The notes beneath the pieces are model-generated. The model was given only the letters and a program-made list of their open reading frames with translations, ran no database searches and was not told where the DNA came from. Both the position numbers and the translations under genes were made by a program. DNA of 64,000 bases, taken from the NCBI GenBank assembly GCA_004297765.1, contig SCTZ01000170.1:1-64000 (forward strand), written 5' to 3'. This DNA comes from Chloroflexota bacterium. Its GTDB lineage: Bacteria; Chloroflexota; Dehalococcoidia; FW602-bin16. Positions 1 to 7,350 of this stretch are shown one piece after another (positions within the stretch are counted from its first letter, which is position 1; the number at the start of each line of letters is the position of its first letter).

Positions 1-579
1 GCCGATGTCTTCGCCGAAGCGGCCAGCCTGTCCCCTTCCTACGGTGGCCTGAGCCACCAGCGCCTGGAGGCCGGTGGGCTGCAGTGGCCCTGCCCGAATC
101 CCGAGCATCCGGGCACGCCGACCCTGCACGTTGGCAAGTTCAGCCGCGGCAAAGGCCGGTTCATGCCCGTTTCCTACCGCCCGCCGGACGAGTCGGTAGA
201 TGGACAGTATCCATTGGTGCTGACCACTGGGCGGTCGCTATATCATTTCCATACGGGCACGATGACCCGTCGCGTTACGGGCCTCGATTATCTGAGGCCC
301 GAGGAGCTAGTGGAGATCAATCCCGAGGACGCCACGAACCTGGGCATCGCGGACGGCGATCTGGTCAGCGTGACCTCGCGACGCGGACAGGTGCAGGCTC
401 GTGCGCTGCTAACCGAGAATTCACCGCGTGGGGTGATCTTCATGACCTTCCACTTCGCCGAAAGCCCGGCCAACGCCTTGACCAACTCAGCGTACGATCC
501 TGTCGCTAAGACGCCAGAGTACAAGGTGGCGGCGGTGCGTGTCGAGCGGGTGGAAGCCCCGGAGGAGCTACGTGTATAA
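1..579 (+). CDS. Formate dehydrogenase-type molybdopterin oxidoreductase, C-terminal part (5' end outside window)
   Basis: The frame is open from base 1 and ends at TAA 577-579, so only the last 192 residues are present. They match the molydopterin dinucleotide-binding domain that closes formate dehydrogenase and nitrate reductase large subunits: YPLVLTTGR, then SLYHFHTGTMTRR, a VEINPEDA segment, GDLVSVTSRRG and FHFAESPANALT near the end. The last motif is typical of the FdhA/FdhF branch. The enzyme would oxidise formate or reduce CO2 in the cytoplasm. The 3' end overlaps the start of the NfnA-like gene by 8 bases, so the two are probably translated together and may be electron-transfer partners. 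The catalytic Cys/Sec and the Fe-S region lie outside the window, so formate specificity is an inference. Confidence 0.82.
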   Translation, partial: ADVFAEAASLSPSYGGLSHQRLEAGGLQWPCPNPEHPGTPTLHVGKFSRGKGRFMPVSYRPPDESVDGQYPLVLTTGRSLYHFHTGTMTRRVTGLDYLRPEELVEINPEDATNLGIADGDLVSVTSRRGQVQARALLTENSPRGVIFMTFHFAESPANALTNSAYDPVAKTPEYKVAAVRVERVEAPEELRV

Positions 580-1420
580 GATTGTCAAAAGGGAGGATCT
601 CGCTCCCAACGTTCATCTGTTCGTCATCGACGCGCCGGCTGTGGCTAAGAAGGCCCAGCCAGGACAATTTCTGATCGTGCGCAACTCGGAGCGCGGCGAG
701 CGCATTCCGTTGACTATCGCCGACTTCGACCGCGCAGCCGGAACCGTGAGCTTCGCCTTTATGGAAGTGGGCAAGACCACCCGCGAGATGGGGTTGCTCA
801 AGGAAGGCGACTCCCTGGCGACCTTCGTCGGTCCGCTGGGTGAGGCGACCCACATCAAGAAGTACGGGACCGTGGTCTGCGTCGGGGGAGGATTCGGCAC
901 CGCGACTGTTTCCCCCATCGCTCGCGCCATGAAGGAGGCGGGCAACCACGTCATCACCATCATGGGCTTCCGCTCCCAGAGCCTGATGTTCTGGGAGGAT
1001 AAGCTACGCGACTTCAGCAGCGAGCTGATCGTCACGACGGATGATGGCTCGTACGGTCGCAAGTCCGTGGTCACCGAGCCTCTTAAGGAGATGCTGCAGG
1101 ATCCGGCCCGCACGGTCGACCTGGTGGTGGCCATCGGACCGGCCATCATGATGAAATTCGTGTCCAAGACCACCGAGCCGTTCGGGACGCCGACCGTCGT
1201 CAGCCTGAACCCGATCATGATGGACGGCACGGGCATGTGCGGCGCCTGCCGCGTCTCCGTTGGTGGGAAGACCAAGTTCGCGTGCGTGGACGGGCCGGAT
1301 TTCGACGGACATCAGGTCGATTGGGACCTGCTGCTGGCCAGGCAGAAGATCTTCATCGAGCACGAGAAGCGTGCGTTGGAGCTCTGGCAATGCCAGGCCT
1401 GCAGGGAGCAGAACAGCTAA
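572..1420 (+). CDS. nfnA: NfnA-like FAD/NAD-binding and [2Fe-2S] subunit
   Basis: This 282-residue protein fits the alpha subunit of NADH-dependent ferredoxin:NADP+ oxidoreductase (also called SudB or dihydroorotate dehydrogenase electron-transfer subunit). The N-terminal half is an FAD-binding barrel (KKAQPGQFLIVR, RIPLTIAD). The middle is an NAD(P)-binding fold (VVCVGGGFGTATVSPIARA). The C-terminal MCGACRVSVGG and FACVDGPDFDGH carry cluster ligands at Cys223, Cys226 and Cys238, with a further CQAC near the end. The GTG at 572 is preferred to an earlier ATG at 539 because GGAGGA lies about 5 bases upstream and homologues begin at the YKIVK segment. It is followed by the NfnB-like gene; together they would pass electrons between NADH, ferredoxin and NADPH by flavin-based bifurcation. 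Confidence 0.9.
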   Translation: MYKIVKREDLAPNVHLFVIDAPAVAKKAQPGQFLIVRNSERGERIPLTIADFDRAAGTVSFAFMEVGKTTREMGLLKEGDSLATFVGPLGEATHIKKYGTVVCVGGGFGTATVSPIARAMKEAGNHVITIMGFRSQSLMFWEDKLRDFSSELIVTTDDGSYGRKSVVTEPLKEMLQDPARTVDLVVAIGPAIMMKFVSKTTEPFGTPTVVSLNPIMMDGTGMCGACRVSVGGKTKFACVDGPDFDGHQVDWDLLLARQKIFIEHEKRALELWQCQACREQNS

Positions 1421-1591
1421 GGGGTGCATGTCACAGAGCCCGTCTGGGCGCCATGCCGAAGAGTGCCAAGTTAGCTGGCACCGCGGGCGCACCGTAACGA
1501 GGGCCCGGAACAGGCGTACCTGGGCGTTTGCCGAGACAGGCGTGTGAACGCGACAAGGGCGCTCCTACTAGACCGGAGGTCGTCGCCAAAG

Positions 1592-2995
1592 ATGGCAAAA
1601 TTGAATCCAAATCGTATGGAGATGCCGCAGCAGGATCCATCCGTTCGACGCCGCAACTTCGATGAGGTTGCGCTGGGCTACGACGCCGGAATGGCTATGC
1701 AAGAGGCCAACCGGTGTCTCCAATGCAAGAACAAGCCCTGCATGACCGGATGCCCGGTGAGCGTGCGCATTCCCGAGTTCATCCTCGCTCTGCGCGAGAG
1801 CAATCTGCCGGCCGCCGCCGAAATCCTCAAGAGCAAGAACAATCTGCCGGCTATCTGCGGGCGCGTCTGCCCGCAGGAGAACCAGTGCGAGAAGGTCTGC
1901 CTGGTCGGAAAGAAGGGCGCCCCGGTGGCCATCGGCCGCCTGGAGCGCTTTGTCGCCGACTGGCAGCTCTTCCAGAGCGCGGAGTCCGAGAAGATCGAGC
2001 TTCCCGCGCCCACCAACAAGCGCGTGGCGGTGATCGGCGCCGGTCCCGCCGGACTTACGGCCGCCGCCGACCTGGCGCGGCAGGGACACCGCGTCACCAT
2101 CTTCGAAGCGCTCCACCTGCCCGGAGGCGTGCTGCGCTACGGCATCCCGCGCTTCCGTCTGCCAGACGACGTGGTGCGCAAAGAGATCGACTACGTCCAG
2201 CGGCTGGGCGTGGAGTTCGTGATGGACATGGTGGTCGGAAAGACCGTCACTGTCGACGAGCTCTTCGCCGACGGCTATCAGGCCGTCTTCCTTGGAACAG
2301 GCGCCGGACTGCCCACTTTCCAGAACATCCCGGGTGAGAACCTGAACGGCGTTGCCTCGGCCAACGAGATCCTCTCGCGGGTCAACCTGATGAAGGCCTA
2401 CCAGTTCCCGGAAGCGTCGGACACGCCGGTCCTGACTGGTCGACGCGTGGCCGTGATCGGCGCGGGGAACGTGGCTATGGACTCCGTACGGACCTCGATT
2501 CGTCTGGGCGCCGAGGAGGCTTACATCGTCTACCGACGCTCCGAGCAGGAGATCCCCGCGCGCCATGAGGAGATGGAGCACGCCAAAGAAGAAGGCGTGA
2601 TCTTCAAGCTGCTAACTGCTCCCACTCGGATCCTGGGCGACGAGCGCGGCTGGGTGAAGGCCATGGAGTGCCAGCAGATGGAGCTCGGCGAGCCCGACGC
2701 CAGCGGACGGCGCCGCCCGGTGCCTATCCCCGGCAGCGAGTTCACCATGGACGTGGACCTGGTCATCGTGGCTATCGGCACCAGCCCGAACCCGCTCGTC
2801 CCGCGGACGACGCAGGGTCTGGAGATCGGCGGACACGGCACCATCAAAGCCGAGCAAGAGACCGGCGCGACCACGCGCAAGGGCGTCTGGGCCGGCGGTG
2901 ACGCCGTCACCGGCGCCGCCACCGTCATCGAAGCCATGGGCGCCGGCAAGCGTGCCGCGGCCGCGATCGACGCGTACGTGCGGGAGCTCGACTAG
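1592..2995 (+). CDS. nfnB: NfnB-like NADPH oxidoreductase (glutamate synthase small-subunit family)
   Basis: This 467-residue protein belongs to the GltD-like family. The N-terminus has two cysteine groups for Fe-S clusters: Cys42, 45, 50 and 54 in CLQCKNKPCMTGCP, and Cys89, 93, 99 and 103 in CGRVCPQENQCEKVC. Then come an FAD motif (VIGAGPAGLTAA) and a second dinucleotide fold for NADPH (VIGAGNVAMDSVR), and the protein ends in GGDAVTGAATVIEAMGAGK. Next to an NfnA-like gene it is better read as NfnB than as glutamate synthase; no large GltB subunit is visible. The ATG at 1592 has GGAGGT 11 bases upstream and is preferred to an in-frame GTG at 1544. A Rho-independent terminator follows, closing the Fdh-Nfn unit. 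Confidence 0.9.
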   Translation: MAKLNPNRMEMPQQDPSVRRRNFDEVALGYDAGMAMQEANRCLQCKNKPCMTGCPVSVRIPEFILALRESNLPAAAEILKSKNNLPAICGRVCPQENQCEKVCLVGKKGAPVAIGRLERFVADWQLFQSAESEKIELPAPTNKRVAVIGAGPAGLTAAADLARQGHRVTIFEALHLPGGVLRYGIPRFRLPDDVVRKEIDYVQRLGVEFVMDMVVGKTVTVDELFADGYQAVFLGTGAGLPTFQNIPGENLNGVASANEILSRVNLMKAYQFPEASDTPVLTGRRVAVIGAGNVAMDSVRTSIRLGAEEAYIVYRRSEQEIPARHEEMEHAKEEGVIFKLLTAPTRILGDERGWVKAMECQQMELGEPDASGRRRPVPIPGSEFTMDVDLVIVAIGTSPNPLVPRTTQGLEIGGHGTIKAEQETGATTRKGVWAGGDAVTGAATVIEAMGAGKRAAAAIDAYVRELD

Positions 2996-3032
2996 CGTTC
3001 GCTGTTTTCTGAGTCAGAACGCGGTATTCCCA

Positions 3033-3062
3033 AGGGGCGGGTTCTACATCCCGCCCCTTTTC
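3033..3062 (+). terminator. Rho-independent terminator after nfnB
   Basis: A GC-rich 9-bp stem (AGGGGCGGG with CCCGCCCCT) closes an 8-base loop and runs straight into a short T tract. It lies 38 bases after the nfnB stop codon and before the carbonic anhydrase gene, so that gene probably has its own promoter. Confidence 0.85.
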
Positions 3063-3090
3063 GTATAGACAAGCCAACAGGAGAAACTTG

Positions 3091-3810
3091 ATGTCACCGG
3101 TTCGCAACACATCTCGATGGGAATGTCTGTCTATCTCTGAGCCAGCCGTTGCCCAATCGGCACTGGCGGCTTGTGCGCAAACTGCAGCATGGCAAGCCGC
3201 ACTCGCCGCGGAGCCTCCAGTAGCGAACGCCGATGAGGCCCTTCAGCGACTGATAGAAGGCAATCAAAGGTACGTTGCCAACAAGGCCATCCGTCCCAAT
3301 CAGACCGAAAGCCGCCGAGTCGAAGTGGCGAAAGGGCAGTACCCGTTTGCTAGCATACTCGGATGTGCAGACTCGCGCGTGCCATCGGAAATCATCTTTG
3401 ACCGCGGTCTAGGCGACCTATTTATCATTCGCACGGCTGGGCAAGTGTTAGACGATGCAGTGATGGGCAGTATTGAATTCGGAGCGAAGGTACTCGGCAT
3501 TCCCCTGATCCTGGTGCTCGGCCACGAAAGGTGCGGAGCGGTGGACGCGACCATCGGGGCCCTGCAAAAGCACGCGGAGGTGGAAGGCTCCATAGGTGCG
3601 CTCGTCGAAGGCATCAAACCGGCGGTGGAAAAGGCAAAAGAACAGCCGGGTGACCTGTTGGATAACGCGGTGAGAGCCAACGTAGAGCTCGGGGTAGTGA
3701 ATCTGAAGAAATCACCCGTCCTTGCCAAATTGCTGAGAGAAAACAAGCTCAAGATAGTCGGAGGGCACTACGATCTGGACACCGGCGCTGTAGACTTCAT
3801 GGTATTCTAG
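3091..3810 (+). CDS. Beta-class carbonic anhydrase
   Basis: This 239-residue protein would interconvert CO2 and bicarbonate. The zinc ligands and catalytic dyad of the beta class are present: Cys92, Asp94 and Arg96 in CADSR, and His145 and Cys148 in HERCGA. The conserved FIIRTAGQV segment lies between them and GGHYDLDTGAV near the end. The ATG at 3091 has AGGAG 7 bases upstream. The first 50 residues are alanine-rich and do not form a clear signal peptide, although LAACAQTAAWQAALAAEPP looks like a worn lipoprotein or Sec leader, so the location is unsure. The stop codon TAG forms the first three bases of a large inverted repeat, suggesting that the element inserted at the 3' end of the gene. 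Confidence 0.93.
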   Translation: MSPVRNTSRWECLSISEPAVAQSALAACAQTAAWQAALAAEPPVANADEALQRLIEGNQRYVANKAIRPNQTESRRVEVAKGQYPFASILGCADSRVPSEIIFDRGLGDLFIIRTAGQVLDDAVMGSIEFGAKVLGIPLILVLGHERCGAVDATIGALQKHAEVEGSIGALVEGIKPAVEKAKEQPGDLLDNAVRANVELGVVNLKKSPVLAKLLRENKLKIVGGHYDLDTGAVDFMVF

Positions 3811-3937
3811 TGTTCGACCACACTGGTTTTGTCATTCTGAGCGCCGCAGCGCGAAGAATCCGCGCCCTGGGGATACGGATTCTTCGCGCTGCGGCGCTCA
3901 GAATGACAGATAGCGTCTTCTCTGTGGTCGAACACTA
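3808..3937. repeat. 130-bp inverted-repeat element with nested palindrome
   Basis: The outer arms are 15 bp and exact inverted copies (3808-3822 and 3923-3937, TAGTGTTCGACCACA). Inside them are 32-bp exact arms (3831-3862 and 3876-3907) beginning GTCATTCTGAGCGCCGC, around a 13-base loop. The element has no coding capacity and resembles a MITE or REP-type element. The first arm supplies the stop codon of the carbonic anhydrase gene. Confidence 0.88.
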
Positions 3938-4078
3938 GGTCGTGTCTCAGTTTTCGGTCCCATCTGTCCCACCTTCGTCCCGCTCCCCACAACATCGCCA
4001 CGAGGACCTGCATCACAGCATAAGGGCATCTACACGTTGCGCGCTCGCAGCGCCAGAGTTGCTCGAAACTGGGCCAGT

Positions 4079-4351
4079 ATGGTCAATCGCGTTCCGTCTG
4101 CCACGCAAACGTGCTACGAGCAACTCACGACGACTCCGTGCAAACAGATACCTCGCCGGGTCTTCCCGCTGCGCGGTCGCCCCTTCAGGGACCTGTGGGA
4201 ATACGAGGTGACCGGAGCCGAGAGGTTGTACTACCTACCGGATGCCCATCACGAACGCGAGATGCTTGGGTGGGAGCCTGACAAGCAGAACGAGCTGGTT
4301 TGCCTGGTAGTCGAGTGCGGAGGTCATATTCCCCCTCCGCAGCGGCACTAG
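4079..4351 (+). CDS. Small hypothetical protein, possible RelE/ParE-type toxin remnant
   Basis: I do not recognise this 90-residue frame with certainty. The segment FPLRGRPFRDLWEYEVTG followed by AERLYYLPD has the spacing of the beta-strand core of RelE/ParE toxins (a PL-G--LWEYRV-like strand, then a strand ending in a D). The N-terminal helices expected in such a toxin are poor, no antitoxin gene is visible, and no clear ribosome binding site precedes the ATG. It may be a decayed toxin or a chance frame. It sits in the otherwise featureless stretch 3938-4422 between the inverted repeat and the next gene. Confidence 0.3.
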   Translation: MVNRVPSATQTCYEQLTTTPCKQIPRRVFPLRGRPFRDLWEYEVTGAERLYYLPDAHHEREMLGWEPDKQNELVCLVVECGGHIPPPQRH

Positions 4352-4422
4352 GCGATGCCGGCATGGTAGCCTGTCGCTCTGCCAAGAGCCTCCTTATGCC
4401 ATGAGCTGAAAGGTGACAACAC

Positions 4423-5115
4423 TTGACGATCTCCACAGACACGCCAACTATGTGTTTGACTGGCAGTGAAGAGCTGTTTGCGGATGGGCAGCAGTTCGAC
4501 AACGCAAAGATCCTCGCCTTTTGGCGATGGGGGTTCAGCAACCTGCGGGTCAACGATGTGCGGGGGATCTTTGCCGAGTGGCTCATAGGTGTGCTGCTGG
4601 GCATCGAGCTAACCACCCGCGTGTCCTGGGCAGGCTGGGATCTGGAGACCGCAAGCGGCATCAAGATCGAAGTGAAGGCTGCCGCCTACCTACAGGAATG
4701 GGCGCAGAAGGGTCCTTCCAGGATCGTATTCACTCGTCTCAAAGGGCAGCTTTGGGACCCGCTAACGGGATATTCGGGTACCGCGACCTACAACGCCGAT
4801 CTGTACGTGTTCTGCGTTCAGATTGAGCGGGACCCGGAGAGGTGGAACGCCCTGGACATGGGGCAATGGCGATTCCACTTGTTGCCGAGAGAAGCCCTCG
4901 CTGGTCGCAACTTGAAGAGCATCTCCCTCAGCACCTTGTCCACCATGACCGTTGCCTTGACCGTGAGGGAGTTCCGACGGGAGGCGGAGAAGATGATCGA
5001 ATCAATCGCCGCTGCTCGGGAGGGTGCTACCGACCAGGATGAGTCTAGACCTGGCGATGGGCAACGAACTCCTAGAGGAGACGGGGGCCGGGAACCTCTT
5101 TATGGTGTTCGGTGA
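4423..5115 (+). CDS. Hypothetical protein with PD-(D/E)XK nuclease-like core
   Basis: This 230-residue protein is not a family I can name. Residues about 50-80 contain RGIFAEWLIGVLLGI, then WDLETASGIKIEVKAAAYLQ. An acidic residue followed by (I)E-V-K at a strand end is the usual signature of a PD-(D/E)XK nuclease, so a DNA-cleaving or restriction-related role is possible. The C-terminal 40 residues are hydrophilic and probably disordered. The TTG at 4423 has AGGTG upstream; an in-frame ATG lies at 4450. It stands in an accessory region with an Mrr nuclease and a Res-nuclease fragment, which fits a defence role but does not prove it. Confidence 0.6.
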   Translation: MTISTDTPTMCLTGSEELFADGQQFDNAKILAFWRWGFSNLRVNDVRGIFAEWLIGVLLGIELTTRVSWAGWDLETASGIKIEVKAAAYLQEWAQKGPSRIVFTRLKGQLWDPLTGYSGTATYNADLYVFCVQIERDPERWNALDMGQWRFHLLPREALAGRNLKSISLSTLSTMTVALTVREFRREAEKMIESIAAAREGATDQDESRPGDGQRTPRGDGGREPLYGVR

Positions 5116-5171
5116 GCCGATCGTCAGTCAATTGTCAAGCGCTTGCCCGTACTCGTTGGGTCATCAACCCT

Positions 5172-5363
5172 CTATCGGCTTTCCCGATCCTCTCGAATGA
5201 GGTCGGTCAGCGAGAAGTCCAGGGGACCGATCTTCTCTCGCAGCTTCTTCACCTCTTTCTCCAGCGCACGGCGGCGCTCCAGATCCTCGGGAGTCGGCGG
5301 GACGTACGGAGGGAGCAACGAGTGAGGCCGGGATGTCGGTTTGATCTTCTTCTTGCGTTCCAT
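5172..5363 (-). CDS. Small charged protein, possible antitoxin
   Basis: This 63-residue protein is highly charged, with a proline-rich start (SLLPPYVPPTPEDLERRR) and a helical end (REKIGPLDFSLTDLIREDR). A helix followed by IGPLD and a final LIRE-R stretch resembles the C-terminal, toxin-binding tail of some VapB-like antitoxins. No PIN or other toxin gene lies next to it, so if it is an antitoxin it is an orphan. The ATG is preceded on the minus strand by a GAGGAGG-like site. Function is unknown. Confidence 0.45.
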   Translation of the reverse strand: MERKKKIKPTSRPHSLLPPYVPPTPEDLERRRALEKEVKKLREKIGPLDFSLTDLIREDRESR

Positions 5364-5567
5364 GGGGATTCCTCCTCGTCGTCTAGCATACTTTATTTCC
5401 GTCCGTAAGGGTCTGAACCGCCGTTCAACTCATTGATCAGTATTGACCTAGTTTCTCGCTAAGTGCGGCGTTCCACAAGTGAGATGTCCTCTGTGGGACG
5501 TTCCTCAGCGGGAAGAGCAAGAATGGACACGCTTCGATCTCGATGACATCGGGATAGCTGACGTGCC

Positions 5568-5703
5568 ATTCCCTCTCTCTTCGCAAAGGGAGAGGGCGAG
5601 GGTGAGGGTCCCCCTGGTCTTCATCGGTCCGGGATGGCGATCCATCGGCGTCAGGGGCTGAACCCTCACCCTGACCCTCTCCCTTTGCGAAGAGAGAGGG
5701 AAT
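5568..5703. repeat. 136-bp inverted-repeat element with 42-bp arms
   Basis: The arms (5568-5609 and 5662-5703) begin ATTCCCTCTCTCTTCGCAAA and are inverted copies with two mismatches. The 52-base centre includes TCGGCGTCAGGGGCTGAACC at its right side. The same right-hand half, with arm and centre, recurs in direct sense to its complement at about 62952-63040, so this is a dispersed element. It follows the 3' end of the HTH gene on the minus strand and could act as a terminator. Confidence 0.85.
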
Positions 5704-5732
5704 AGCGCCGCCCGCTCGCTGTTCATGTGGAA

Positions 5733-6164
5733 CTACGCACCAAGTCGAGTGAGTTCATCGAGCTTCTGCTCGCGGAGCGTGTCCCGGTGGCGTTTGAACT
5801 CCATGAGATCACCAAACCGGATTCGGCGATGAGTGCCTGCTTTCGTAAATGGTATGCGCCCTTCCTCAAGCAGACGAACGAAGTACTGCCTGGACACGTT
5901 GAGGATATCGGCTGCCTCCTGGGTCGTCAACTCCTTGTGGATCGGGACGATGGAGATCGCGTCACCGCGGTTGAGCACTTCCAGTGCCGCCTGTATGACT
6001 CGGTACAGCGATGGCGGTAATGTCAATACCTGGCCATCAGGTCCAATGAGCCTGGCTTGGACATCCTCTGTGGCGTGGCTAAGTTTCCTGTAGACCGTTT
6101 CGATATCTCGGCGCTCATCTTCTGCTGGAGCAATGGGGCCGCGGGCGGGTAGTGTCACTGCCAT
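5733..6164 (-). CDS. HTH DNA-binding protein (excisionase/MerR-like), probable orphan antitoxin
   Basis: This 143-residue protein has a C-terminal excisionase-type helix-turn-helix: ELTTQEAADILNVSRQYF, then a recognition wing RIPFTKAGTHRRIRFGDLMEF. The N-terminal half, with a LPPSLYRVIQAALEVLNRGD segment, is typical of a family whose members often precede a PIN-domain toxin and act as its antitoxin. No such toxin follows here; the gene instead runs into an inverted repeat. The ATG at 6164 has GGAGG 8 bases upstream and is preferred to a TTG at 6179. A good promoter lies 14 bases further upstream, so the transcript leader is very short. Confidence 0.75.
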   Translation of the reverse strand: MAVTLPARGPIAPAEDERRDIETVYRKLSHATEDVQARLIGPDGQVLTLPPSLYRVIQAALEVLNRGDAISIVPIHKELTTQEAADILNVSRQYFVRLLEEGRIPFTKAGTHRRIRFGDLMEFKRHRDTLREQKLDELTRLGA

Positions 6165-6183
6165 GGGTGTTGCCTCCAAACGC

Positions 6184-6212
6184 AGTATAGCCCCTAAACG
6201 CTATAAACGCAA
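6184..6212 (-). promoter_or_regulatory. Predicted sigma70 promoter of the HTH gene
   Basis: On the minus strand TTGCGT and TATACT are separated by 17 bases. Transcription would start near 6178, about 14 bases before the HTH gene's ATG. It is divergent from another promoter at 6218-6247, so the HTH protein could act on both. Confidence 0.55.
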
Positions 6213-6217
6213 TCCTC

Positions 6218-6247
6218 TTGGGCAAACGGGCGTGAGTGTGCTATACT
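6218..6247 (+). promoter_or_regulatory. Predicted promoter upstream of the restriction remnant genes
   Basis: TTGGGC and TATACT are separated by 18 bases on the plus strand, about 100 bases before the small ORF at 6350. The -10 box is good and the -35 box is poor. Confidence 0.4.
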
Positions 6248-6349
6248 CGCCGAGCAGCGTAGTCCTTACTCGCTACAGGTTAGCAGTCCCCTTGGGTCCC
6301 GAAGCCATCTGTGATGGGATCACTGCAATGAATGACATTGAGGACACCT

Positions 6350-6499
6350 ATGCCACGATTGACTGAGCAGGAACGACAGGAGATCATCCGCTACATCGAA
6401 GCTGACAAGCCTCTACCGGACAAATACCGGTTTCTTCTCTTCGAGGACAAGCGCGAGGTGGAGTTGGTGTGGAAGGGAAGAGGTAATGGCGAAGATTAA
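6350..6499 (+). CDS. Small protein (49 aa) upstream of the KilA-N/Res chimera
   Basis: A 49-codon frame runs from ATG 6350 to TAA 6497-6499. It begins MPRLTEQERQEIIRYIEAD and contains KYRFLLFEDKREVELVWKG. I recall similar short proteins next to type III restriction-modification genes, normally continuing past the VELVWNG segment, so this copy may be truncated. Its 3' end overlaps the next gene by 14 bases. Coding character is suggested by the charged helix-like composition; the exact role is unknown. Confidence 0.5.
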   Translation: MPRLTEQERQEIIRYIEADKPLPDKYRFLLFEDKREVELVWKGRGNGED

Positions 6500-7307
6500 A
6501 GTCCTCAACCAAGAAATTGGCTACTACTCGCAACGGGATACCGACTTTATTTGCATAACAGGCATGGCGCGCTACAAGGACGAGAAACGGACCGACTACA
6601 TCATTCAGAATTGGCTTCGGAATCGCAATACCATCGAGTTTGTGGGTCTCTCGGAGCAACTGAACAACCCCGGTTTTAATCCCATCGAATTCGAGGGGTT
6701 TAGAGTACAGGCCGGACTCAACAGCTTCTCCCTGACTGCCAAGCGAAAGAAAGACATCGATGCGCTGGACATTGAAATCCCCGTGCTCACCCCCCGAGTG
6801 TATCGCGAATACAAGAACTTGGGCGATCTGGATACAGGCGCGCTCGGACACCAGCCCGTGGCATTCTGGCAGTTCAGCGAAGAAGAACAGCGAGAGATCG
6901 TCTTCAAGGACATCACGTTCAACCGAATCATCGGGGACAGCCACTTCGAGTTGCTTTTTGCCCGTTTCTTGGATGACTGCGATGATGTGGTGTCCTTCGC
7001 CAAGAACTATCTGGCGGTACGCTTCAAGCTGGACTACGTCAACGCGGACGGTGACATTTCCAATTACTACCCGGACTTTCTGGTCAAACTGTCCGGCAAC
7101 CGAGTTTTCATCGTCGAAACCAAGGGCCAGGAAGACCTGGACGTTCCACTGAAGATGCGACGATTGCGCCAATGGTGTGAGGACATCAACCGGGTGCAGG
7201 CAGAGGTGAAATACGACTTCGTTTACGTGGACGAGGAAAGCCTAGAGCGATACAAGCCTAGCTCATTCGGGCAGTTGGTTGATGGGTTCAGGGAGTACAA
7301 GGAGTAA
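6486..7307 (+). CDS. KilA-N domain fused to type III restriction (Res) C-terminal nuclease domain
   Basis: This 273-residue frame joins two halves that normally belong to different proteins. Residues 1-88 look like a KilA-N DNA-binding domain: ICITGMARYKDEKRTDYIIQ, NWLRNRNTIEFVGLSEQLNN, FEGFRVQAGLNSFSLTAKR. From about residue 92 the sequence reads as the C-terminus of a type III restriction Res subunit: LDIEIPVLTPRVYREYKNLG, then the nuclease core YYPDFLVKL...VFIVETKGQ, a PD-(D/E)XK motif with all key residues. The long DEAD/DEAH helicase part of Res is absent. The frame is intact, with AAGGGAAGAGG upstream of the ATG, so it may produce a small KilA-N-guided nuclease, or it may be a deletion scar of a KilA-N gene next to a res gene. 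Confidence 0.75.
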   Translation: MAKIKVLNQEIGYYSQRDTDFICITGMARYKDEKRTDYIIQNWLRNRNTIEFVGLSEQLNNPGFNPIEFEGFRVQAGLNSFSLTAKRKKDIDALDIEIPVLTPRVYREYKNLGDLDTGALGHQPVAFWQFSEEEQREIVFKDITFNRIIGDSHFELLFARFLDDCDDVVSFAKNYLAVRFKLDYVNADGDISNYYPDFLVKLSGNRVFIVETKGQEDLDVPLKMRRLRQWCEDINRVQAEVKYDFVYVDEESLERYKPSSFGQLVDGFREYKE

Positions 7308-7350
7308 CTTCATTAGGCCGGTCGAGCGGCTACCCAATCGCAAAGCCGCA

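Noticed and set aside
1568-2581. Long antisense frame opposite nfnB
   Set aside because: The sense frame has complete NfnB motifs; the antisense product is low in complexity and without motifs.
1592-2995. Glutamate synthase small subunit (GltD)
   Set aside because: The fold is the same, but there is no GltB gene and an NfnA-like gene lies directly in front.
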